This document shows positions 7,198 through 13,287 of a stretch of 17,652 nt of DNA, one piece after another. This DNA is from JBNJEM01 sp051745935 (GTDB lineage Bacteria; Planctomycetota; Planctomycetia; Pirellulales; Pirellulaceae), in assembly GCA_051745935.1 (NCBI GenBank), contig JBNJEM010000081.1, forward strand, positions 1-17,652. Reading direction: 5' to 3'. A model generated the notes under the pieces. That model was not told the DNA's origin. It saw only the letters and a list, made by a program, of their open reading frames with translations, and did no database searches. Each line of letters opens with the position of its first letter. The first letter of the stretch is position 1. A program made the translations under genes and the position numbers.

Positions 7198-8232
7198 TCA
7201 CTCTGTTGATTTAGAAGCGTTGGCGTCAAGCCACGTTCGCAGGTCGTCCAGCGTGCGAAAGCCGAGCAGCGCCTCGCCCAACGCCTCGATGTCCGAATAC
7301 GAAAGCGCGCAAATCCGCGTCTCGACGTCTTCCGGCAGCTCGCCACATACATGTCTCAATTGCCTCAAAAGCAGGGCAATCCCCCCCTCAGCTTTTCCCT
7401 CGGCCTTCCCCTCGGCCTTCCCCTCGGCCTTCCCCTCGGCCTTCCCCTGGGCTCTGCCCTCGTCTTTGGCCAGTCGTTCTATTGATGTGACGTATGGCAT
7501 CTCTCTTTTCTCCTCGAATGCCGCCAAGTCCACTCGAAACCGCTGCTCCAGATCGGCCCGGAGATGCATCATCCAATCGATCAATCGGAAAAGCTCCCGG
7601 ACCTCTTCCGCATTATACCCCGCGTCATACAAGCTGCGTACCAGCTGCCACTTGGCGAGGAACCGTCCCTCGGGGTCACCGGCCGTCCGCAGCGCCTCAA
7701 TTTGAGCCCGTGCCACTTGAACCGGGAGCGAATAGTTTTCCCGCCACTCGCTCGACAATTTGTCGATCAGCTTGCAGATCGGGAACCTCAGCCAACTCTC
7801 AAAGCCGCCCAGCTCCCAGTAGTCTTCCTGGGGGCGCCAGCCCGTCCGCAGATCGGCCAGGACCACCAGCGTCGCCACCCGCTCGCCGAACACCCAGAAT
7901 AAACCACTGTTGAATCGGGCGATCCGGCGTTCAAAATCCGCTTCCGGCCAGGACTGGATTTCCAGATGCAACAGAATCCACTGCAATTGCCCTGAACGCA
8001 GATGCACGTTCACCAACATGTCCACACGCTTGTTACGGCTCCCGGCCGTGCCCAGAATCTGGCTCAGTTCCTTATCGAACCATTGGGCTGGGGTGCTCCA
8101 ATCAATCGTGGCGTGCATATCCGGAAAATACGTCGCCAGAAACTCGGGCAGATGATACCGCACTGCCTCCTTCCAGGCGCCGTCGTAATCGCTATCCTGC
8201 TCCGGCCCTTGTCCGTCGGTCTCCATGGGCAT
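7198..8232 (-). CDS. Rpn family / DUF4351 PD-(D/E)XK nuclease-like protein
   Basis: A 344-residue protein of the Rpn (recombination-promoting nuclease, formerly putative transposase) type. The N-terminal PD-(D/E)XK-like core has FLATYFPDM near 32, RNKRVDML with D71, LLHLEIQ with E91-x-Q93, and RRIARFN at 102-108. The ExQ in place of ExK is common in this family. The middle (about 115-260) is the conserved helical part. A low-complexity linker of repeated G-K-A-E units follows, then a DUF4351-type C-terminal helical domain (about 290-340, with SYSDIEALGEALLGF and LDDLRTWL). The ATG at 8232 has AAGGAC 5-11 bases upstream; an ATG two codons later is an alternative. Rpn proteins are DNA endonucleases reported to stimulate RecA-independent recombination. 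The stop codon adjoins the recombinase fragment with no gap. Confidence 0.88.
   Translation of the reverse strand: MPMETDGQGPEQDSDYDGAWKEAVRYHLPEFLATYFPDMHATIDWSTPAQWFDKELSQILGTAGSRNKRVDMLVNVHLRSGQLQWILLHLEIQSWPEADFERRIARFNSGLFWVFGERVATLVVLADLRTGWRPQEDYWELGGFESWLRFPICKLIDKLSSEWRENYSLPVQVARAQIEALRTAGDPEGRFLAKWQLVRSLYDAGYNAEEVRELFRLIDWMMHLRADLEQRFRVDLAAFEEKREMPYVTSIERLAKDEGRAQGKAEGKAEGKAEGKAEGKAEGGIALLLRQLRHVCGELPEDVETRICALSYSDIEALGEALLGFRTLDDLRTWLDANASKSTE
7387..7458 (-). repeat. 12-bp tandem repeat inside the Rpn-type gene
   Basis: Four identical units CTCGGCCTTCCC occupy 7399-7446, flanked by one degenerate unit on each side (7387-7398 and 7447-7458). They encode the GKAE repeats between the nuclease core and the DUF4351 domain. 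Because 12 is a multiple of 3, copy-number change would alter linker length without a frameshift. Confidence 0.9.
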
Positions 8233-8271
8233 CGTTCGTCCTTTTCGTTGGATGTGGCACGATCCTGCCCT

Positions 8272-8307
8272 CTAATTGGAGTAATATAGCATTTGACGAG
8301 ACGGCAT
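8272..8307 (-). other. Possible 11-codon leader ORF with strong ribosome site
   Basis: On -, GGAGGAGGT (8311-8319) precedes an ATG at 8307 by three bases. The frame encodes MPSRQMLYYSN and stops at 8272, 39 bases before the Rpn-type start. The ribosome site is the best in this part of the window, although the spacing is short. It could be a leader peptide, the start of an eroded gene, or chance. Confidence 0.25.
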
Positions 8308-9016
8308 GTCACCTCCTCCACGCCCGCGCGGCGATCGCTTGCCACGTCTTCCCCGCTCGGACTCGCCACAGGGCGATCAGAGGCCCGTTGAGTTTTTCCC
8401 TCAAGTCATGAGTGACCCGACTCGTCGCGCCCTTGGCCCCCCCTCTGACACTGACTTCACGCGCTGCTCCACCGTCACGCGGACTGGTTTATTCCGCTAT
8501 TCCGGAGGAAAGGAAAGAAGTGAAGTCAGCGAGCCTTTTGTCTATGTCGGTTGTTTCAGCGGCTGTAAAATGTGGGCTGCAGGCTCTCCGCCTGGGCGGC
8601 GGTGCTGCCTGAGGCCTCTCGGGTTTCGATTACCTGCCGGCCGGCGAGGAACAGATGTTCGTAGGTGTCTAGGCCATTGGTTCGTCAAGCGTGGCGCCTT
8701 CTAGGTTCAGACCGGAGAAATCCAGGTGCATGGGCATCAAAGGGGCATCAGCGAAGGTTTCCTTGACTAATGCCCGGCACGAATTCGCCCATAATACAAC
8801 AGCGACTTAGAGTCTTAGGGCGTAACATGCGCGCACGGGGCGCGCATGCTTGACGTGAGCGACCAACGGGAGCGCCCCATCCCTGTGCGGGGTCCCTATT
8901 TGGTTGGCGGCCCTGCCGCCTTAGATCCTTAATCCGATAACTCTTCGTTGAACGAATCTGGTCCAGAAAAATGGGGGGGGGAATATACTCCAACCCACCA
9001 ACTCCGAAGCATCCCA
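8308..9016. other. Long intergenic scar upstream of the Rpn-type gene
   Basis: Apart from the RHS scrap I see no gene. Visible structures are a hairpin CATGCGCGC-acggg-GCGCGCATG (8826-8848), a second GGCGGC-cct-GCCGCC (8906-8920) and a run of nine G near 8973. A 13-base match (8860-8872) to the invariant core of the 97-bp repeat may be a decayed relative or chance. A short - frame ending near 8670 reads MHLDFSGLNLEGATLDEP, pentapeptide-like, but is too short to call. Confidence 0.4.
8556..8684 (-). pseudogene. Probable RHS-repeat protein fragment
   Basis: Between two in-frame stops (TGA at 8685-8687 and TGA at 8556-8558), the - strand reads TYEHLFLAGRQVIETREASG, then QAESLQPTFYSR. Planctomycete RHS proteins have a similar segment (a Tyr-rich strand, then G-x-QVIETR/QVLEVR) about 100 residues before the core motif found here at 5927-6468. 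The order on - is therefore right for two pieces of one RHS gene separated by the Rpn/recombinase block. Only about 40 codons survive and the match is from memory of the family pattern. Confidence 0.4.
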
Positions 9017-9736
9017 TTAAAGCCGACGATTCCAATGGTCCCGCGCATACCGCTGGGCCACGAGCCGCGCGACCTGGTGTCGCGGCCAGTGGCTGATCGT
9101 CTCTTGGATCGACCATTCTTGGCGGATAACGCGCCGCAGCTGTTCGGCGGTCGCGGGAAAATTGCTCACGAACGCGTGGTGCGGTCGGTCTTCGCGGTAG
9201 TCCGGCTGGCGGGGAGCCGCCGCGAGACACTGGCTGATCAGCCAAAGTGGGAACCGATGGAGAATGGTTCCGTGATACAGAAAAAAATCCCGTTTACATC
9301 GCAAACTGTTACCGGAGAACTTATAGCCGTGGCGAGCGAGATCGCTGGTTCCCATCATCACGACGTCCGGCGCGAGCGACGTCAACGCTTTCCTCAGAAC
9401 GCCCAACACGAACCCGTGTGCCTGGTCGAGCATGCGCAGTTGCGGGCGTTGCGTGTAGCTCAGGATGACACTGTACATCAGGCAACCGGGTCCCGCCACG
9501 ATCGCCGCGCCTCCACTGCAGCGTCGAAGGATGGGAATGCCCAGCTCCTGGCACGCCTCCACGTTCACCTCCTCGGCCAGCCGCGACGATCGCCCGATCA
9601 CCACCGATGGACTCGACGGTTCCCATAACCGGAGCAACTCGCCCGGCCCCCCGCCCTGCTCCGCCTCCTCCAACAGCGCCTCGTCCAGCGCCACGTTCTC
9701 CGCTGCCGTCGGCAGTGTCAAATCCAAGAGTTTCAT
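9017..9736 (-). CDS. Lipoate-protein ligase A-like protein (BPL/LPL fold)
   Basis: A 239-residue protein with the biotin/lipoate ligase catalytic fold. It has N-terminal ENVALDEALLEE (13-24), the GR-SS strand (48-51), R71-R-C-S-G-G (the RRxSGGG lipoate-binding loop), K139-F-S-G-N143 (the invariant KxSGN lysine motif) and YHGTIL (154-159). The family attaches lipoate or octanoate to E2 and GcvH proteins. Two features differ from classic LplA: AAIVAGPG replaces the usual GAVYHD stretch, and the C-terminal accessory domain is absent, giving the shorter length seen in stand-alone scavenging or octanoyltransferase-like (LipM/LipL-type) enzymes. Which donor it uses cannot be decided here. It is monocistronic, and a plausible promoter lies about 63 bases upstream. 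Confidence 0.82.
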   Translation of the reverse strand: MKLLDLTLPTAAENVALDEALLEEAEQGGGPGELLRLWEPSSPSVVIGRSSRLAEEVNVEACQELGIPILRRCSGGAAIVAGPGCLMYSVILSYTQRPQLRMLDQAHGFVLGVLRKALTSLAPDVVMMGTSDLARHGYKFSGNSLRCKRDFFLYHGTILHRFPLWLISQCLAAAPRQPDYREDRPHHAFVSNFPATAEQLRRVIRQEWSIQETISHWPRHQVARLVAQRYARDHWNRRL

Positions 9737-9798
9737 GAGCGATCACGCTGGCACGCCATTCAAAAACCGGGGGAGTCACAGTCGTCGTCCAGCGTTAA

Positions 9799-9826
9799 AC
9801 TATAGTGAGAATTCACGCGATCACAA
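9799..9826 (-). promoter_or_regulatory. Possible sigma-70-type promoter of the ligase gene
   Basis: Read on -, TTGTGA (9826-9821) and TATAGT (9804-9799) are separated by 16 bases. They match the -35 consensus at 4 of 6 and the -10 consensus at 5 of 6. The -10 box ends about 63 bases before the ligase ATG. The evidence is by motif only. Confidence 0.35.
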
Positions 9827-9930
9827 ATGGCACAAAAGGACACACGCGGGTGGGTAGCGACCATGTGAGATCAACAACCACCGGCAGGGCCGCCGGCTTG
9901 AGGAAGGCCGCTACGAAGTGCCAAATGCTC

Positions 9931-9953
9931 CCCACCGAGCTTGCCTCGGTGGG
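9931..9953. repeat. Perfect 9-bp hairpin next to repeat copy B
   Basis: CCCACCGAG (9931-9939), loop CTTGC, CTCGGTGGG (9945-9953). There is no T tract on either side. It ends 15 bases before repeat copy B, so it may be part of a larger composite element, but nothing like it adjoins copies A or C. The remaining 9737-9930 stretch holds only the proposed promoter. Confidence 0.6.
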
Positions 9954-9968
9954 CTAAGGTTTGGGAAC

Positions 9969-10065
9969 TATATTTCAGGCGGTTGGATTTTTCCGGATGG
10001 AAAGCTACCCGACGCAAGCCGTCCTCCCGTTGGTCGGACTCGCGGCGGAAAAAGTCATCCACGAC
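9969..10065 (+). repeat. Dispersed 97-bp repeat, copy B
   Basis: It begins TATATTTCAGGCGG and ends GTCATCCACGAC. It is aligned without gaps to copies A (4 differences) and C (8 differences). Its end lies 11 bases before the HEAT-repeat gene's ATG, so it would be in that gene's promoter or 5' untranslated region. Read on - it would extend a short spurious frame. Confidence 0.9.
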
Positions 10066-10076
10066 CGGTATAAACG

Positions 10077-11198
10077 ATGAATGAAAACAACGATTGTGAA
10101 AAAGGACCACTCAGCGAGGAATCGCTGATCATGCCAAGCAGCGCTGAGACACACCCTGCTGACTCGCATCCAAACCACGAGGCTGGGCCCACCTCCGAGT
10201 CACGCGCGCCGTCCCGGTCCAGACTTTATGTGCTGCCCGCGTTCATTGTCCTTGCGATCACCCTAGGATCCCTGTTGCTTTTTCGGACGCTCCGCCAGGA
10301 ACCGGACCCGCGAGACCTGGCACGGGGGCTGCAACAGCCTGGCCGACGCGGTTGGCAAAACGCGTATGCCCTGTCTCAACTGCTGCTGGCCCCAGAGCAC
10401 GATCATCTGAAGGACGATGCACGGCTTTGCCACGCCTTGACCGCCACGCTCGCCCGGCACAACGAAAAGGCGCGGCAAGCAAAAGCGGCGAACGAGGCAC
10501 CGGACGAAGAATTGATGCGGTTTCGAGCGTTTCTCTGCCACGCCTTGGGGCAATTCCGGGTATTGGACGGGCTCCCGGTTTTGCTGGAATGCGTGAAGGC
10601 TGAAACAAACGTCGGATCCTCGAGCCGGCGGCAGGCGCGGGTTCGCCGGGCGGCGATCGAGGCCATTGCGCTGCTGGCGGCTAATGCCGGTCCGGAGGAA
10701 GTGCGGGCCGAGCCGGACGTGATCGCCGCGTTGGTCGCCGTTACTTTGGAGAATGATGCTTCCCGCGCCGCGGCGCCGGCCCGTGACATTCCGGCCGGGG
10801 CCACTTTCGCGCTCGGGGTCATCGGAGGCCCCCGAGCGACCGCTCAGCTCATTGAGCTTCTCGAGGACCCCCGTCCCGATGTCCGGTACAACGCGGCCAC
10901 CGGCTTGGCGCGGCGCGGTCGCCCGGAAGCCATCTCCGTCGTGCTCCAAATGCTGGATCCCACAAGCCGCGTGGCATGCCGGAATGAGCGGACCGAATCC
11001 GCGCGAGCCAGAAAACGGCTGATCGTACGGAGCAACGGCATCGCGGCCGCGGCCCGTCTCGTGCCGGCAGTCGCGGCGGGCGACCGCGAACAGCTCATCT
11101 CGGCGTTGCAGCAACTCCGGGATTCGGAAACCGTGGAACCTCGCATTCGTATCGCCGCCAAAGAAACGCTGCTGAAACTTGCCCGGCCCTCCCGGTAA
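10077..11198 (+). CDS. Membrane-anchored HEAT-repeat protein
   Basis: A 373-residue protein. A polar, Ser/Pro/His-rich N-terminal segment (1-49) precedes a single membrane helix (about 50-69, LYVLPAFIVLAITLGSLLLF) and a long alpha-helical region with HEAT-like repeats. The clearest are about 188-204 (VRRAAIEAIALLAANAG) and 240-293 (GATFALGVIGG, IELLEDPRPDVRYNAATGLARRG, ISVVLQML). HEAT scaffolds bind other proteins; no enzymatic motif is seen and the partner is unknown. The first ATG is used although no good ribosome site precedes it. An alternative ATG at residue 19 (10131) has GAGGAA upstream and would shorten only the disordered start. Repeat copy B lies directly upstream. Confidence 0.75.
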   Translation: MNENNDCEKGPLSEESLIMPSSAETHPADSHPNHEAGPTSESRAPSRSRLYVLPAFIVLAITLGSLLLFRTLRQEPDPRDLARGLQQPGRRGWQNAYALSQLLLAPEHDHLKDDARLCHALTATLARHNEKARQAKAANEAPDEELMRFRAFLCHALGQFRVLDGLPVLLECVKAETNVGSSSRRQARVRRAAIEAIALLAANAGPEEVRAEPDVIAALVAVTLENDASRAAAPARDIPAGATFALGVIGGPRATAQLIELLEDPRPDVRYNAATGLARRGRPEAISVVLQMLDPTSRVACRNERTESARARKRLIVRSNGIAAAARLVPAVAAGDREQLISALQQLRDSETVEPRIRIAAKETLLKLARPSR

Positions 11199-11281
11199 CC
11201 GAATGGGGTGACGAACGGGAGGAAGACACGTCCCCCCCAAGGATCGCGGGAAAAACAGTTCACGGATTCAACGCGAGCTGG

Positions 11282-11488
11282 CTATGTACGTCTTGCTTTA
11301 CTTGGAAACCGCTCCGAATGCTCAATGATCTCTTGCGTGAGATCGACATCGATATCCGGCCAATAGAAGTGTCGGGGTGATGGCTCCTCAACATTCACAT
11401 TTACCTTGATTGGCTGATCCTTGAACCACGGAAACTCGGCATATGGCATGAATAGCTCTTGGTCATGAGCCAACGCTGACAAGCTCAT
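11282..11488 (-). CDS. Small DUF2442-like protein
   Basis: A 68-residue protein. MPYAEFPWFKDQPIKVN, then EEPSPRHFYWPDIDVDLTQE and HSERFP, match the pattern of short planctomycete/cyanobacterial proteins grouped with DUF2442 (LYWPELDVDL box followed by HPERFP). The ATG at 11488 is chosen because AGAGG lies nine bases upstream. A GTG at 11524 would add 12 unlike residues, and ATG 11449 is a shorter option. Function is unknown; relatives often sit beside DUF4160 genes, as here, and have been suspected to be toxin-antitoxin-like. Confidence 0.65.
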   Translation of the reverse strand: MSLSALAHDQELFMPYAEFPWFKDQPIKVNVNVEEPSPRHFYWPDIDVDLTQEIIEHSERFPSKARRT

Positions 11489-11597
11489 GATAGTGTTCCT
11501 CTGTTGTTCATTCTTCTCCTTCACAAAACGTTCAAGTTAACGCGACGGGCGCGTTGGACTGTGTTCTTAGCACCGGCGTTATCGCCCGCTCGCGCGA

Positions 11598-11672
11598 AAC
11601 CAAGCCACCAGCCGTAGCTTAAGCAGACGCGAAGCGACGGGTTAAGTCGTCGGCTGAATGGCCTTGTTAGCG
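11598..11672 (-). repeat. attC-like imperfect inverted repeat 1
   Basis: On -, CGCTAACAAGGCC begins a dyad whose arms (11643-11668 and 11598-11622) pair imperfectly over about 26 bases. These include CAGCCG/CGGCTG and TTAA/TTAA, around a loop with GACGCG. It overlaps the end of the DUF2442 gene and supplies the NKAIQPTT tail and stop. CGCTAAC resembles an integron attC core box (RYYYAAC), but the matching outer GTTRRRY box at the far end is not clear. Confidence 0.35.
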
Positions 11673-11914
11673 GAAAGTGTTTCATACAACGTCTCTGGCG
11701 CAATATCAGCGCCATTTGGCCAAGCTATTGTGCCGCCTTCTATTGTGGCCCGCTTGAATAACTCACGGTTTTGGAGAGGCTCAAACACGGGCCCCTTACT
11801 TAGATACTCCGTGAAATCAACATCACCCGAGGTGCCGTCGTCAAAAGCGACATGAAAAACATAGCCTCCTTTATAACTTATCTCGGTCACATCATTCATG
11901 TCCCACATAATCAA
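11642..11914 (-). CDS. DUF2442 family protein
   Basis: A 90-residue protein. VTEISYKGGYVFHVAFDDGTSGDVDF (9-34), then GPVFEPLQN, FKRATIEGGTIAWPNGADIAPETLY give the full DUF2442 domain. Its hallmark is the FDDG...G.VDF strand pair and the WPNGxDxxPxxLY ending. GAGGAG lies 6-11 bases before the ATG at 11914, a strong ribosome site. The last nine residues (ANKAIQPTT) lie beyond the domain and are encoded inside an attC-like dyad. It follows the DUF4160 gene on the same strand, a pairing common in bacterial genomes whose function is unproven. Confidence 0.82.
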   Translation of the reverse strand: MIMWDMNDVTEISYKGGYVFHVAFDDGTSGDVDFTEYLSKGPVFEPLQNRELFKRATIEGGTIAWPNGADIAPETLYETLSANKAIQPTT

Positions 11915-11927
11915 CTCCTCATTTCAA

Positions 11928-12064
11928 GACTGTTGCACAAAACTGCTGCACAAATCGCAATAAACCCGCATCGACAAGTTCCATTAAACGTCCAAGGCGA
12001 AAAACCAAGACTTCTCAAAAACCTTCGACAAGCTCGATGCGGGCAAAACGGTTATGCGACAGTC
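11928..12064. repeat. Nested inverted repeat between DUF4160 and DUF2442 genes
   Basis: Three nested pairs are visible: GACTGT (11928-11933) with ACAGTC (12059-12064), CGCAATAA (11956-11963) with TTATGCG (12052-12058, one base short), and CCCGCATCGA (11965-11974) with TCGATGCGGG (12034-12043). The outer pair abuts the DUF4160 stop codon on one side and the DUF2442 ribosome site on the other. The dyad thus fills the spacer, as a cassette recombination site or a large RNA structure would. Confidence 0.6.
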
Positions 12065-12325
12065 TCATTTCAGTGGTTCAATCTTCTTAAGCTCTTGACT
12101 GCTCATGGCCCGTTGCCATTCTTCTTCACGCTCCGATATATGAAGATCGATCCATTCTCTTACAAGCTTAGTCGCTGTTCGCGAGCGGAGATCGCCTTTG
12201 CGCACATTGCCTCGAAAGTCAAAGATGGCTTTCATGCCGGAATACTCCGCATGAAGATGCGGAGGATCGTGATCATCGAAGAACATTCTGATTATAATGC
12301 CAAAGAACCGCGATATTTCTGGCAT
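12065..12325 (-). CDS. DUF4160 family protein
   Basis: An 86-residue protein beginning MPEISRFFGIIIRMFFDDHD, then PPHLHAEYSGMKAIFDF and a C-terminal helix with REWIDLHISEREEEWQRA. The F/Y-x-D-H-x-P-P-H-x-H box and the following helix are diagnostic for DUF4160. I use the ATG at 12325 because the family starts MPxI; ATG 12343 would add six residues and directly follows GTTAGCGC. The biochemical role is unknown. Adjacency to DUF2442 genes suggests a two-component accessory module. Confidence 0.82.
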   Translation of the reverse strand: MPEISRFFGIIIRMFFDDHDPPHLHAEYSGMKAIFDFRGNVRKGDLRSRTATKLVREWIDLHISEREEEWQRAMSSQELKKIEPLK

Positions 12326-12343
12326 ATAAACATCTCTATCCAT

Positions 12344-12460
12344 GCGCTAACGTTGGCCGTAACCGGGCGGCCGCGATAGACCTTAATTTCAGAAAACGCA
12401 TTTCCGCCCGCTGTTCCCCCCCGCAGTCAGGCGCAGCGACTACTTAGGCTTCCGTTGGCT
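12344..12460 (-). repeat. attC-like imperfect inverted repeat 2
   Basis: On -, the arms are AGCCAACGGAAGCC (12460-12447) and the complement of the far end (12344-12358, GGCCAACGTTAGCGC); about 10 of 14 positions pair. The far end finishes GTTAGCGC exactly before an ATG at 12343, and GTTAGCG is the complement of the CGCTAAC that opens inverted repeat 1. The two therefore bracket the DUF4160-DUF2442 pair, as core sites would bracket a cassette. The core boxes are off-consensus. Confidence 0.35.
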
Positions 12461-12688
12461 TTACGCCGTCTCCACGGCAGCGTACACCTTGGCTTTATCG
12501 GTCAGCCAGGCGACGTCTCCCCGCTCGGCGCGCTCCCTGACCTCTCGCAAGAACTGAACCGTTTCCGATTCGTAACAAGGCTCGCTCGGATCATCCACCG
12601 GAATGACCAACTCCACCTCAACCGCCACGACGAACGTCTCGGTCTGAACCAGCCGTGTTCGCTTGACTCGTTCTCCGGCAATACGCAT
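12461..12688 (-). CDS. Small hypothetical protein
   Basis: A 75-residue acidic protein: VQTETFVVAVEVELVIPVDDPSEPCYE, then a helix ETVQFLREVRERAERGDVAWL. It reads as one beta strand plus a helix, without a domain I can name. The ATG at 12688 has GAAGGT 4-9 bases upstream and lies two bases after the TAG that ends the broken gene before it, so the two were probably one operon. An upstream start at 12757 would overlap that gene's conserved frame. The arrangement (small basic protein plus small acidic protein) recalls toxin-antitoxin pairs, but this is inference. Confidence 0.65.
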   Translation of the reverse strand: MRIAGERVKRTRLVQTETFVVAVEVELVIPVDDPSEPCYESETVQFLREVRERAERGDVAWLTDKAKVYAAVETA

Positions 12689-12690
12689 CG

Positions 12691-12978
12691 CTACCTTCGG
12701 TCGAAGAAGTGGACGGTTACCAGCTTCGCAAGGCCGCTCTCTCGTAAATGCGACCAAACCGCCTTGAATTCAGTGCCGTCCGCCAGGGACTCTCGAACCT
12801 CCACGCCGCTACTGGGCTTTGCCTCCTACCGTTAGGCGGCCAACTCGCCATTCTTCAGCCCCGCGATCACCAGCCACTCCATGACGCCGCGTTCTTCCAA
12901 CCGCTCCGATGGGTGCTGCCCGACAATGTACTTCTCCTCGCCGACGAGTCGCCGAATCGTGTCGAAGAGCTGGCTCAT
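12691..12978 (-). pseudogene. DUF4258-like small gene with two in-frame stops
   Basis: From ATG 12978 the - frame reads MSQLFDTIRRLVGEEKYIVG, QHPSERLEERGVMEWLVIAG and LKNGELAA, then TAA (12834-12832), one Arg codon, and TAG (12828-12826). The same frame then continues as VEVRESLADGTEFKAVWSHL and RESGLAKLVTVHFFDRR to a TAG at 12693-12691. Both halves look like real protein and together make an ~90-residue product similar in shape to DUF4258-like small proteins (H-x-x-E/Q-R-x-x-E-R-G box, then beta strands). The gene is most simply a recent nonsense pseudogene; a 48-residue truncated product could still be made. Recoding is possible but has no support. Confidence 0.65.
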
Positions 12979-13287
12979 GCACCACCCCAACGTTGTCACC
13001 ACCTGAATGTTGCCCAGCAGCAATCAGCAGTGGAACTGGAGCTGGATGCGTTTTCCCACTCACCCCCTCCAGACGCCCCCATTTTACCCGCCGTTGCCGC
13101 CGGAAGGCAACCATGCCAACGGGAGGGGCGGGGTTTGCCGACCCGTCGAAATCACCTGCGGCAACACGGCGACTCTGCCGGGCGGTGAGGGTGCGCGAGT
13201 TAAATGTCGGTCCGGCCACCGACGCGGGTGCGTGCGTCCGTGTTCGGCGTAACGATCCGCCTATTCGAGCTATTTCCACTTGCGGGA
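12979..13287. other. Gene-free stretch
   Basis: No supported gene; frames on both strands are Arg/Pro/Ala-rich shadows. One short hairpin is present, GTTGCC (13093-13098) with GGCAAC (13106-13111). Nothing else was recognised. Confidence 0.4.

Noticed and set aside
8670..8790. Pentapeptide-repeat-like peptide MHLDFSGLNLEGATLDEP on -
   Set aside because: Only one or two units, no start with support, and it ends in a stop after 35 codons; too short to call a gene.
8748..9245. 165-codon - frame overlapping the ligase gene's end
   Set aside because: Its first half is out of frame with the ligase's conserved motifs and its composition is Arg/Pro/Ala-rich; no ribosome site.
9871..10110. - frame over repeat copy B reading DDFFRRESDQREDGLRR
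   Set aside because: It spans the 97-bp repeat, has no independent support, and most substitutions between copies would change the peptide; treated as repeat, not gene.
11521..11715. 64-codon - frame between two DUF2442-type genes
   Set aside because: It overlaps the DUF2442 gene's end and the dyad; composition is Arg-rich and no conserved motif was seen.
12831..12837. GTTAGGC, a perfect integron attC core box
   Set aside because: The reverse complement lies inside the broken DUF4258-like gene, whose frame continues on both sides; no dyad partner is nearby, so it is probably chance.
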